A stretch of DNA of 63,442 bases from a virus. Positions 18,125 through 26,028 of this stretch are shown one piece after another. Both the position numbers and the translations under genes were made by a program. Position 1 is the first letter of the stretch. Each line of letters begins with the position of its first letter. A model generated the notes under the pieces. It was not told the origin of the DNA. It saw only the letters and a list, made by a program, of their open reading frames with translations, and searched no databases. The stretch spans positions 1-63,442 of the IMG/VR virus record IMGVR_UViG_3300032241_001905; one strand, 5' to 3'.

Positions 18125-18610
18125 ATGCCAGTATTAAGCCCTAACGAAATCATGTTTACCGCGTTTGAACCAAAGGTTCAGAACCGTTTCATGATGTATA
18201 TCGATGGTATTCCAGCATACTTAATTAAAAAGGCTAGCGCTCCTGGATTTGACGCTGGCGAAGTAGTATTAGATCATATTAACGTTTACCGTAAAATTAA
18301 AGGTAAAGTTAAGTGGAATGATATGACATTAGAATTATACGATCCAATCACTCCAAGTGGTGCTCAATCAGTAATGGAATGGGCTCGTTTGGCTCACGAA
18401 TCAGTAACAGGCCGTGATGGTTATTCTGATTTTTACAAGAAAGATTTAACATTAGATATTTTAGGTCCAGTAGGTGATGTAGTAGGTGAGTGGATAGTTA
18501 AAGGTGCCTATGTTAAAACAGCTACTTTCGGTGATTACGATTGGGCTAGTGAATCATATATCGCATTAGCAGTTACAATCGCTATGGATTATTGCGTCCT
18601 CAATTTTTAG
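18125..18610 (+). CDS. Tail tube protein (gp19-like)
   Basis: A 161-residue protein with PNEIMFTAFEPKVQNRFMMY at the N-terminus, then YRKIKGKVKWNDMTLELYDP and VGEWIVKGAYVKTATFGDYD. This is the layout of gp19-like tubes, which stack as hexameric rings inside the sheath. Length matches T4 gp19 (163). Directly downstream of the sheath gene. A strong hairpin follows its stop, and a homing endonuclease gene has been inserted behind it. Confidence 0.95.
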   Translation: MPVLSPNEIMFTAFEPKVQNRFMMYIDGIPAYLIKKASAPGFDAGEVVLDHINVYRKIKGKVKWNDMTLELYDPITPSGAQSVMEWARLAHESVTGRDGYSDFYKKDLTLDILGPVGDVVGEWIVKGAYVKTATFGDYDWASESYIALAVTIAMDYCVLNF

Positions 18611-18648
18611 ACTTAATTAAAAAAATAGCGATCCAAGTCGCATCTTTT

Positions 18649-18684
18649 AACCCTCTCGTATATTTATTAGTATACAAGAGGGTT
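18649..18684 (+). terminator. Hairpin after tail tube gene, with promoter element in its arm
   Basis: AACCCTCT (18649-18656) pairs with AGAGGGTT (18677-18684). Inside, GTATA (18658-18662) pairs with TATAC (18671-18675) with one C-A mismatch and an 8-nt loop. TCTTTA follows. It probably ends the tube transcript; the ATATTTATT element forms part of the inner arm and loop. Confidence 0.6.
18659..18668 (+). promoter_or_regulatory. Putative phage promoter element (TATATTTATT) inside hairpin
   Basis: The element ends 21 nt before the homing endonuclease ATG and lies in the hairpin described at 18649-18684, so a terminator and a promoter may share the same bases. Confidence 0.4.
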
Positions 18685-18689
18685 TCTTT

Positions 18690-19439
18690 ATGCTTAAAAA
18701 AGACAAAATAATACAAGACAAATATAATGGTATTCACCCAACATGCCAATGTGGGTGTGGTCAACAAACACGCTATGAACCTAATAAAAAGGATTATTGC
18801 AAGTGGATAAGTGGACACCAATCACGTGTAGCTAGTCATTTTGGTGACCCCAAATCTGAAAAACGTGTAAATGCTATTATAAGTACCCGTAAAGCTAAAT
18901 TCGCCTCAGGTGAATACAACCACATATTAGATAAAGTATCACAGAACCGATCTGAAGAAACCAAACAAAAAATTAGTGAAGGAGGTACAGGCGTGTCTCG
19001 CCCTAAAGCTGATGGGTTTGGAATTGGTAGAGTACATAGCCAGGCTACTAAAGATAAAATGAGTAAAACCGCTATCAAAAATATATTAAAAGATGGTAAA
19101 AATAGACGTTCTAAATTAGAATATTTTTTTGAAGGAATATTAGTGTCTTTAAATATAGATTATACTCATTCGTATTATGTAGAAAGTATAAATAAAATAT
19201 ATGATTTTTACCTTCCTAAATATAATATACTGATTGAGGTAGACGGAGATTTCTGGCATTGTAATCCTCAAGAATATGATGTACCTTTATGTAAAACTCA
19301 ACATATTAATATAGAAAATGATAAATTTAAGTCACAATGGGCATTAGATAACGGCTATACATTGTTGCGCTTTTGGGAAAATGATATCAACAATAATATT
19401 AAACAAGTTAAGCAAACATTACTAGAACATTGCAATTAA
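18690..19439 (+). CDS. Free-standing homing endonuclease, Vsr/DUF559-like
   Basis: A 249-residue protein. The N-terminus has a compact Cys-rich unit (CQCGCGQQTRY, with later Cys and His in DYCKWISGHQ). Residues 70-140 hold NUMOD3-like segments (SEETKQKISEGGTG, SQATKDKMSKTA). The C-terminus has RRSKLEYFFEGIL, IYDFYLPKYNILIEVDGDFWH and YTLLRFWENDI, the very-short-patch-repair-like nuclease fold with E, D and D-x-W-H candidates. Such genes spread by cutting alleles that lack them. It sits between tail tube and the next tail gene with its own promoter-like leader. Confidence 0.85.
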   Translation: MLKKDKIIQDKYNGIHPTCQCGCGQQTRYEPNKKDYCKWISGHQSRVASHFGDPKSEKRVNAIISTRKAKFASGEYNHILDKVSQNRSEETKQKISEGGTGVSRPKADGFGIGRVHSQATKDKMSKTAIKNILKDGKNRRSKLEYFFEGILVSLNIDYTHSYYVESINKIYDFYLPKYNILIEVDGDFWHCNPQEYDVPLCKTQHINIENDKFKSQWALDNGYTLLRFWENDINNNIKQVKQTLLEHCN

Positions 19440-19448
19440 ATATTTATA
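19439..19448 (+). promoter_or_regulatory. Putative phage promoter element (AATATTTATA)
   Basis: It overlaps the endonuclease stop and ends only 3 nt before ATG 19452. If transcription starts a few bases downstream, the mRNA would be nearly or fully leaderless. Confidence 0.4.
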
Positions 19449-19451
19449 GCT

Positions 19452-20156
19452 ATGATTAAATTATTAGATTTACTAAAAGAAGCATATATTAATAAACAAG
19501 GAAGTCTTATAAGTAATGCTGAATTTGTGGTTAAACAAACTGATTTTTTTGATTTAATGTTAATAGATTCAGAAAACATAAATATTAATGATTATGTTAA
19601 TTTTCAATCAAATCAAATTAAGTGGAGTAATCAAAAAGTAGCTAATTCTATTTTTAATCAAATAATGGAATTATATAAGGGAACAGCACTTGAAAAATAT
19701 AACAATACCGTTGGGTTTACCCCTTCAAAGAAAATAAATAGTGGTAATAATGTCTTTGATGCTCCAACATTAGATTTATACTTTATGAAAGGGATTGATA
19801 GAGTTGAAAATGATGTATGGAAAGAATGGTTATTATCTCCACTATATATTGAAACTCCTATTAATAAAGAAGAATATTCTTTAGAAGGCAGAACATTTCC
19901 TAGTATTCCTGGTTTTATAGATAAACCTACCACAATAGGTCCTGGTGAGAAAGCAAAAATGACCACTAACCAGAACAGTGAAGAAGGAGATATTGAAAAT
20001 AAATTGATGTATCTAAACGTAACTTATATACCTTTTATTCATGTTCCAAAATATAAAAAATCTTCACCTTCATATGATATCGAAACAAAATCTAATATTG
20101 TTGATATGTTTAATGAAGTAGGATTAGACGCAATTTCCTATACAAAAAATAAATAA
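19452..20156 (+). CDS. Unknown protein in tail block, 234 aa
   Basis: It starts MIKLLDLLKEAYINKQG, a short amphipathic start of the I-K-L-x-x-L-L-x-E type that recurs in virion genes of related phages. The body has PSKKINSGNNVFDAPTLDLY and a Pro/Gly-rich segment (RTFPSIPGFIDKPTTIGPG). No family is recognised and no catalytic motif, signal peptide or membrane helix is visible. The position between tube and gp26-like gene suggests a tail or assembly function. It may have been separated from the tube gene by the homing endonuclease insertion. Confidence 0.6.
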   Translation: MIKLLDLLKEAYINKQGSLISNAEFVVKQTDFFDLMLIDSENININDYVNFQSNQIKWSNQKVANSIFNQIMELYKGTALEKYNNTVGFTPSKKINSGNNVFDAPTLDLYFMKGIDRVENDVWKEWLLSPLYIETPINKEEYSLEGRTFPSIPGFIDKPTTIGPGEKAKMTTNQNSEEGDIENKLMYLNVTYIPFIHVPKYKKSSPSYDIETKSNIVDMFNEVGLDAISYTKNK

Positions 20157-20189
20157 TCCCATCAGCTTGGTTAAAAAATAATCCTTTCG

Positions 20190-20206
20190 TATATTTATAA
20201 ATACAA
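20190..20206 (+). promoter_or_regulatory. Putative phage promoter element with extended match
   Basis: TATATTTATAAATACAA at 20190-20206 is repeated exactly (17 bases) at 35623-35639 before the thioredoxin gene. The core ends 22 nt before ATG 20222. Confidence 0.55.
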
Positions 20207-20221
20207 ACATTATAAAGTTAT

Positions 20222-20965
20222 ATGGCAGAATTAAAGTTACCAACAGAGGTTATATCGTTACCGTCAAAAGGTTTATTGTATCCTAAAGAAAGTCCATTAT
20301 CATCAGGACAAGTTGAGATGAAGTATATGACAGCTAAAGAAGAAGATATTCTTACTAATGCTAACTTCATTAGAAATCAAACAGTAATAGATAAGTTATT
20401 ACAATCTATGGTTATTACTAAAGTAAATTTTGATGATATTTTGGTAGGTGATAAAGATGCTATTTTAGTAGCAGCTCGTATTTTAGGTTATGGTAAAGAT
20501 TACGTTGTTGAATACGGTGGTAAAGAACATACTATCGACTTAACTACATTAGCTGATAAAGAATTAGATGCATCTTTAGTAAAAGATGGTACAAATGATT
20601 TTTTATTTACTTTACCTAGAACAAATAATACAGTCACATTTAAGTTATTGACACACGGTGATGAGAAAAAAATTGAAGCTGAAATTAAAGGTTTACAAAA
20701 AGTAAATCCAAATGGTTCATATGATGTTACAACACGTTTAAAATACATTATTACTTCAATAAATGGAGATCGCGAACCAAAATCAGTACGTGAGTTTGTA
20801 GACACATTATTGTTAGCATCGGACGCTAGAGCGTTACGTGAATATTATTCTAAAATACAACCAGGTATTGATATGAAGTTTATTCCAAACGACGAAAATT
20901 ATACAGGGGAGGGTATAGCGTTCACCCCAGGTATTAACTTTTTTTGGCCTGACGCTGGAGTATAG
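20222..20965 (+). CDS. gp26-like baseplate hub/tail assembly chaperone
   Basis: A 247-residue protein. The start ELKLPTEVISLPSKGLLYP and the segment EMKYMTAKEEDILTNANFI match the T4-type base plate family that includes gp26 (about 208 residues). It lies directly before the tape measure gene, the position of tail assembly chaperones in many phages. The zero-frame product ends NFFWPDAGV. Just before this end is a run of seven T (20939-20945), after which a second long frame continues without its own start codon. The gene therefore probably makes two products, one by +1 frameshifting. Confidence 0.8.
   Translation: MAELKLPTEVISLPSKGLLYPKESPLSSGQVEMKYMTAKEEDILTNANFIRNQTVIDKLLQSMVITKVNFDDILVGDKDAILVAARILGYGKDYVVEYGGKEHTIDLTTLADKELDASLVKDGTNDFLFTLPRTNNTVTFKLLTHGDEKKIEAEIKGLQKVNPNGSYDVTTRLKYIITSINGDREPKSVREFVDTLLLASDARALREYYSKIQPGIDMKFIPNDENYTGEGIAFTPGINFFWPDAGV
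20939..20945 (+). promoter_or_regulatory. Candidate +1 programmed frameshift site (seven T)
   Basis: The zero frame reads AAC TTT TTT TGG. A tRNA-Phe slipping one base forward on the T run enters the frame GGC CTG ACG CTG GAG, which stays open to 21215. The +1 frame has a TAG shortly upstream and no ATG, GTG or TTG start near its beginning. Confidence 0.6.
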
Positions 20966-21215
20966 ACCCCATCTATTTAAACAAATACATGAAATCGTAT
21001 TTCACGGAAATGGTGGATACGATTGGGATACTGTTTATCATATGCCTTTATGGTTACGTCGAACTACATGGAATTTAATGCAAGAATATTATAAAAAACA
21101 AGAAGAAGAACGTGAAAACCAACAAAATGCATTAAAAAACAATAAGGGTAAAAAAATAGATAAACCAAATATAAACACAACACCAGATTATACAACAAAG
21201 GCACCTAGAAAATAG
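20946..21215 (+). CDS. gp51-like tail assembly extension (frameshift product)
   Basis: A 90-codon frame with clear protein-like content: LEYRPHLFKQIHEIVFHGNG, then GGYDWDTVYHMPLWLRRTTW and a charged helical tail rich in Lys, Glu and Gln. The GGYDWxTVYxMPxWLR pattern recurs after gp26-like genes in related phages. The first ATG lies in the middle of the conserved segment (21042) and no other start fits, so the domain is most likely made as a fusion to the gp26-like protein by +1 slippage. The arrangement parallels lambda gpG/gpGT before the tape measure. The gp51 label is positional, not proven. Confidence 0.65.
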   Translation, partial: GLTLEYRPHLFKQIHEIVFHGNGGYDWDTVYHMPLWLRRTTWNLMQEYYKKQEEERENQQNALKNNKGKKIDKPNINTTPDYTTKAPRK

Positions 21216-21222
21216 GTGCTTT

Positions 21223-21232
21223 TATATTTATA
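21223..21232 (+). promoter_or_regulatory. Putative phage promoter element (TATATTTATA)
   Basis: It sits between the frameshift frame's stop and the tape measure ATG, ending 3 nt before the start codon. One of five copies this close to an ATG. Confidence 0.4.
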
Positions 21233-21235
21233 TCT

Positions 21236-23311
21236 ATGAGATTAGACTTTACTCCACGATTACAATACGACCCAACACCGGGAGTACCGACTGCGGATGA
21301 CCTTAAAAACATGGAGACTTTAGCTGAAGAGCAAATTAAATTTAATGATGAATTAAATGCTACTAAAGATATCTATGATAAGATTACAGGAGCTGATAAA
21401 ACCATATTAGATAATTTAGGTAAAAAAATTATAAATGTTGAGAAATTAAACATTAGATATGGTTTAGGTCAAAAAATTCTTGCTGAGGTTAATAAAAAAC
21501 AAATAGATTCTGAGGTAGAGTTAAATTTATTACAAACTCAGAGAGAAAGAATATTAAAAAGAATATCAACCGCTAAAAAGGATGATGTTGTAAAGGATCT
21601 TAAAGCACAGTTAGCAAATAATTCCGCTCAACTTCAAGTTCAAAGAGCATTAGATAGCAACTTAAGATTAATTCAAGAGGCAGCTGAAGCAGAACAGAAA
21701 AAAGCAGATGAATTAAAGAGCCAAAACAGTTTAATTGATATAGCAGCTAAAAAGAGAAAAGATATTGAAGATTCAATAAGTAAATATTTTTCTTTAGCAA
21801 GTATATTTAAAATTATTATTGATGGAGCACTTAACTTTAATAAAGTATCTGTAGATATTGGTAAAAATCTAGGATATAGTGCTAGCCAAGCAGATAGAGT
21901 AGCTTCTGATTTTAAAAATTTAGCAGAAACATCAGGTGATGTATATCTTACCTTAGCTAATATAGCTGAAGCAGCTAATCAAATTAGTGAAGCAACAGGA
22001 TTTGTATCTGAATACTCAGCAGATACACTGAAAACTCAAATAATGTTAACCAAACAATTTGGATTAACAGGAGATGAGGCAGCAGGTATCTACCAATATT
22101 CAGTATTAACAGGTAAAGCTGCATCTGAGGTTAACGAAGCTATGGTTAGAGCATATGTTGCTACTAGGAACCAACTTGGTGTTGGTGTTCCATTTAAAGC
22201 AACAATAGCAGCCGCAGCTAAAGTATCAGGTGAATTAGCAGCTAACTTACAAAATAATCCTGAGGCAATAGTAAGAGCAGTAACGCAAGCTAAAGCATTA
22301 GGTACATCATTAGAACAAGTAAAAGGACAAGGTGATAAATTATTAGATTTTGAATCATCAATTGAAAGTCAACTTAAAGCTCAATTGTTAACAGGTGAAT
22401 CTCTTAATTTAGAAAGAGCAAGAGCAGCTGCATTAGCAGGTGATCAAATTACATTAGCAAAAGAACTTAGCAATCAAGGTATGACTCTTAGTAAGTTTGA
22501 ACATATGAATGTTCTAGCTAAACGAGCATACGCTGAAGCAGTAGGATTAACATCTGATCAATTATCAGATCAACTTAAAAAACAACAATTAGCTATTCAA
22601 AGCGGTAAGTCATTAGCTCAAATTACTGAAGAAGATGCATTACAAGCAGAAAAAAGAGTAGCTGTACAAGATAAATTCAATCAAGCTGTATTAAAACTAC
22701 AAGATTTCTTTGGAAATTTATTAGCAGGTCCTGTAGGAGGTTTACTAGAAGCATTAACTAATATGCTACCTATTATAGAAGATATAGGTGTAGCTTATGG
22801 TGTGTGGTGGACTATTTCTAAAGGTATTGCAATATCTCAAGCACTTTCATCTGGTAGTTTATTAGCTCAAATAAGCGGATTACCAGCATTAATAGGATTA
22901 AAAAGTACAGAAGCCGCTATTGCTACTGAAACAGCAGCCGCTACAACAGTTACTGCAGAAGCAGCAACATTTGGCGCCGCTACATTATGGATTGTAGGCG
23001 GTTTATCAGCAGTATTAGGAGCATTAGCTGGATATGGTGTTTCAAAAGCCGGTGACATGGTTAGTCCGGCAGATGGTAAAACAATGGTTTCAACTAAAGA
23101 AGGCGGATTATTTGAATTAAGTAAAAACGATGATTTGCTAGCAGGCCCTGGATTAGCCAAAGGTGGGGGTGGTGATTTATCACCGTTAGTTAGCGCTATT
23201 AACGCGGTTAAAGCGTCAGTTGATAGATTATATGCTAAAGAAGGTGTAGTTAACCTAGATGGTAAGAGGGTTGGTACATTATTAACACAAGGCTCATATA
23301 AGACAGCCTAA
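21236..23311 (+). CDS. Tape measure/tail core protein (gp29-like)
   Basis: A 691-residue protein. Residues 20-180 are strongly helical and charged (KNMETLAEEQIKFNDELNAT, then QLANNSAQLQVQRALDSNLR). A long Ala-rich helical middle follows. Residues 505-610 are hydrophobic (FFGNLLAGPVGGLLEALTNM and a Gly/Ala-rich stretch near 580-605), as expected for the membrane-interacting part of tape measures. Position after gp26/gp51 and before baseplate genes fits gp29 of T4 (590 residues). The length would set the tail length slightly above that of T4. Sequence alone does not separate a tape measure from a hub protein. Confidence 0.75.
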   Translation: MRLDFTPRLQYDPTPGVPTADDLKNMETLAEEQIKFNDELNATKDIYDKITGADKTILDNLGKKIINVEKLNIRYGLGQKILAEVNKKQIDSEVELNLLQTQRERILKRISTAKKDDVVKDLKAQLANNSAQLQVQRALDSNLRLIQEAAEAEQKKADELKSQNSLIDIAAKKRKDIEDSISKYFSLASIFKIIIDGALNFNKVSVDIGKNLGYSASQADRVASDFKNLAETSGDVYLTLANIAEAANQISEATGFVSEYSADTLKTQIMLTKQFGLTGDEAAGIYQYSVLTGKAASEVNEAMVRAYVATRNQLGVGVPFKATIAAAAKVSGELAANLQNNPEAIVRAVTQAKALGTSLEQVKGQGDKLLDFESSIESQLKAQLLTGESLNLERARAAALAGDQITLAKELSNQGMTLSKFEHMNVLAKRAYAEAVGLTSDQLSDQLKKQQLAIQSGKSLAQITEEDALQAEKRVAVQDKFNQAVLKLQDFFGNLLAGPVGGLLEALTNMLPIIEDIGVAYGVWWTISKGIAISQALSSGSLLAQISGLPALIGLKSTEAAIATETAAATTVTAEAATFGAATLWIVGGLSAVLGALAGYGVSKAGDMVSPADGKTMVSTKEGGLFELSKNDDLLAGPGLAKGGGGDLSPLVSAINAVKASVDRLYAKEGVVNLDGKRVGTLLTQGSYKTA

Positions 23312-23314
23312 TTC

Positions 23315-23324
23315 AATATTTATA
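23315..23324 (+). promoter_or_regulatory. Putative phage promoter element (AATATTTATA)
   Basis: Directly after the tape measure stop, ending 22 nt before ATG 23347. Confidence 0.45.
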
Positions 23325-23346
23325 CAAGACAATAAAATTAACAAAT

Positions 23347-23697
23347 ATGCCAATACTTGATCAATTAACAACCAGTACTTTAAGTTTGAATGGTAATGGA
23401 TTTAACCCACAACGCAACAGCGCTGCTTGGGGTTATATTGATTCTACTAAAAACCTAGACCCAGCACAAAGTAAATTACAAAATACTTACGATGTTAACA
23501 GCATGCCTAATGTAAATCTTAAAGATTTTAACAAAAATGGTAAAACTGTTGTTCCTGCTGAATCTATATTAGATGAATTAGATCCTAGAGGCCCTAAAAA
23601 TTTAAGAGTAGGTGGTGGTTCAGTAGTGTCTCAGATTTACAAATCAGCACCTGGACAAAAATATAAGGACAAAGGACCTAAAGACGGACGTTACTAA
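23347..23697 (+). CDS. Small tail/baseplate-associated protein, 116 aa
   Basis: It begins MPILDQLTTSTLSLNGNGFN and is rich in Asn, Gly, Pro and Lys, with little predicted helix. The C-terminus (GQKYKDKGPKDGRY) is basic and Gly/Pro-rich. There is no recognisable family. It lies between the tape measure and a large baseplate gene with 10 bases to the next start, so a structural role is the simplest reading. Confidence 0.6.
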   Translation: MPILDQLTTSTLSLNGNGFNPQRNSAAWGYIDSTKNLDPAQSKLQNTYDVNSMPNVNLKDFNKNGKTVVPAESILDELDPRGPKNLRVGGGSVVSQIYKSAPGQKYKDKGPKDGRY

Positions 23698-23707
23698 AAT
23701 ATAATAA

Positions 23708-25708
23708 ATGCCTTTAGTAAATTTACAAACAAACTTAAAATCACTTAAGTACGGCACTGATATACCTGGTGGAGGAAGCAGTGGCGAACCTTATGTTCAA
23801 AACGATATAAATAATCCTACTAATTTAGTAGGACTTTATAATGATCAGTTTATTAGAGGTGGAGGAATAGGTGCAATTGAACATTCTTTGTTAGATACTA
23901 AACGTATTGGAAAGTTTTTTTTGGATTCTCCTAAAGGTCCATTATTCATAGCTAAACAAGTAGGTTTACAATTATCTAATCCTAAATTAGAAGTTAAAAC
24001 AGGTAATAATGTAAATGGATTATTAAATAATCTCCTAACAGGAGATTTAGGTAGTCTTACAAATGGTTTATTAGAACCAACTCGCCTATATAATTTAGGA
24101 ATTAACACAATAGCACAAGTACCAGTTGAGGCTTTTGGAGAACATTTTGTTAGACATGGTTTATTACCTGTACAAAATGATAGTACAAAATATGAAGCTG
24201 TTGTAACATATAACAATAATAATGACGCTAATAGATTATTACAATACACTAATAACTTTAGCTTAGGAAATCAACCAGTATCTAGAAATCCTACTCTTAG
24301 TTCATTAAGTAATTTTATTGATTCAATAAATACTTTTACTGGCCTTAATATACCTAATTTTAAAGCAACTGACACTATAATAGACAACTATGTTAGTGGT
24401 CCTAATTCAACTTATGGTATAGGAAATACACTAATTAGTAGAACTACATTTACTGCTGATGCTGATGCTATAAATAAAGCATTTAATACATCAAATCAAG
24501 TTGCCGGTTTAGCATTTAGTCCAGATGGAGATAGAAGAGGTCTTAATTATACTCGTGGATTAGGTATTAATAACCAAATTCAAGATGATGCAAATGCTAT
24601 AAGCAGTTATAGTACAGATATTCCTAATAACAATGCTGTTATTAGTAGCCAATTAAATGCTTTTACTTACAGTAATGTAAATGGAGAATACGTTCCTTTA
24701 TCTAAGACTGGCTTAGCAAATACATTAGTAAAAACTACAAGTCATAATCCATCATATGCTGCTTATCAAAAATTAATTTCAAGTAAAATTCTTACTGATA
24801 ACAGCTATAAAGATACAGATGGTACTATATTAAATCAATTTGATATTTTTAATCGTGATAGCAACGATGTAATACAACGCCCTGCAGTAAATTATCGCAG
24901 TACAAACTCAGCTATAGGATATAGAAATGAATATGGTGAAGTATTTAAAGTACCAGGATCATGGAATAAATTAGCTCGTGAAAATAGAGTAGGTAGTGGA
25001 AGACAAGATTCAATAAATTTAACTCCAATATTTACTACGGGTGCTGGTTCTTTTAAAGACAGAACAGTAACTATTAATGGAAACAAAACTACAGTAAATG
25101 ACTTAGTTAAATTCCAAATTCAAGCATTGCATACTGATTCTCCTAACAATGCTGATTGGATGGTATTTAGAGCATATCTTACTGATTTAAATGATGGAGT
25201 TAATGCATCTTGGACAGATATAAAATATGCTGGTAGAGGTGATAAGTTTTATATATATGAGGGCTTTAGTAGAAAAATGAGCGTTAGTTTTAAAGTAGCA
25301 GCCTTATCACATGATGAAATGAAACCAATGTATCAAAAATTAAATTTCTTAATGAGCAATTTAATGCCTGATTACAGCAGTGATAATTTAATGAGAGGTC
25401 CTCTTGTTAGAATGACAATTGGTAATTATATTGATGGTCAATTAGCTAAATTAGATGATGTATCATATAGAATACCTCAAGATTCACCTTGGGAAATAGC
25501 AATAAATGATACTGAATTAATATTACCTCATATTATTGAAGTAACATTATCATTCACTCCTATTGGTTCACAAACAAGAGATCAAAACTTAATAGCTAGT
25601 AAAACACCGGGTAATACAACTTCTCACATTGCTCAAAACTGGAATGGAGCAAGCGATAAAGCAGGTGAATATATAAACCCAGATAAATCAAGTGTATATT
25701 CATTATAA
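23708..25708 (+). CDS. Large baseplate/tail protein, 666 aa
   Basis: The N-terminal two thirds are Asn/Ser/Thr-rich with repeated short turns. The C-terminal 190 residues are more structured: KFYIYEGFSRKMSVSFKVAA, MRGPLVRMTIGNYIDGQLAK, then PWEIAIND and LPHIIEVTLSFTPIG. These read like beta-strands of a tail-tube-like or gp48/gp54-type baseplate tube domain. There is no enzymatic motif. The order (tape measure, this gene, LysM-like wedge gene, hub gene) supports a baseplate role. The exact T4 counterpart is unclear. Confidence 0.6.
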   Translation: MPLVNLQTNLKSLKYGTDIPGGGSSGEPYVQNDINNPTNLVGLYNDQFIRGGGIGAIEHSLLDTKRIGKFFLDSPKGPLFIAKQVGLQLSNPKLEVKTGNNVNGLLNNLLTGDLGSLTNGLLEPTRLYNLGINTIAQVPVEAFGEHFVRHGLLPVQNDSTKYEAVVTYNNNNDANRLLQYTNNFSLGNQPVSRNPTLSSLSNFIDSINTFTGLNIPNFKATDTIIDNYVSGPNSTYGIGNTLISRTTFTADADAINKAFNTSNQVAGLAFSPDGDRRGLNYTRGLGINNQIQDDANAISSYSTDIPNNNAVISSQLNAFTYSNVNGEYVPLSKTGLANTLVKTTSHNPSYAAYQKLISSKILTDNSYKDTDGTILNQFDIFNRDSNDVIQRPAVNYRSTNSAIGYRNEYGEVFKVPGSWNKLARENRVGSGRQDSINLTPIFTTGAGSFKDRTVTINGNKTTVNDLVKFQIQALHTDSPNNADWMVFRAYLTDLNDGVNASWTDIKYAGRGDKFYIYEGFSRKMSVSFKVAALSHDEMKPMYQKLNFLMSNLMPDYSSDNLMRGPLVRMTIGNYIDGQLAKLDDVSYRIPQDSPWEIAINDTELILPHIIEVTLSFTPIGSQTRDQNLIASKTPGNTTSHIAQNWNGASDKAGEYINPDKSSVYSL

Positions 25709-25718
25709 AATAAAATAA

Positions 25719-26024
25719 ATGAGTCGCTACAGTAATACAAACATATTAAAAACACAAAATAATACACCTTATTATCAAAGTGTAATTTATCCAAACATAC
25801 CTTTGGATATTAGTGATATCTATGTTATTACAACTGTAGGAGATAGATTAGACTACTTAGCATATCAATATTATAGAGATTCGGAATTATATTGGATAAT
25901 TTCAACAGCAAATAATAATGTAACTAAAGGTTCATTATTTCCTGCACCTGGTACTCAATTAAGAATACCAACTAATATTAGTGATATATTAAATCAATAC
26001 AATCAACTAAACAATTCTAGATAA
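25719..26024 (+). CDS. LysM-like baseplate wedge protein (gp53-like)
   Basis: A 101-residue protein. Residues 37-85 read YVITTVGDRLDYLAYQYYRD, SELYWIISTANN and FPAPGTQLRIP, the TxxGDxLxxIAxxYY...W..I..AN...P..L..GxxLxIP pattern of LysM-type tail proteins. Phage P2 gpX and T4 gp53 contain a comparable unit. It lies between the two largest baseplate genes. In such phages the domain helps join baseplate subunits rather than bind peptidoglycan. The family pattern is clear; the gp53 label is positional. Confidence 0.75.
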   Translation: MSRYSNTNILKTQNNTPYYQSVIYPNIPLDISDIYVITTVGDRLDYLAYQYYRDSELYWIISTANNNVTKGSLFPAPGTQLRIPTNISDILNQYNQLNNSR

Positions 26025-26028
26025 TGTT

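Noticed and set aside
18690-19439. Vsr-type mismatch repair nuclease as a host-like gene
   Set aside because: The Cys-rich N-terminus and NUMOD3-like repeats, together with its position between tail genes, fit a homing endonuclease better.
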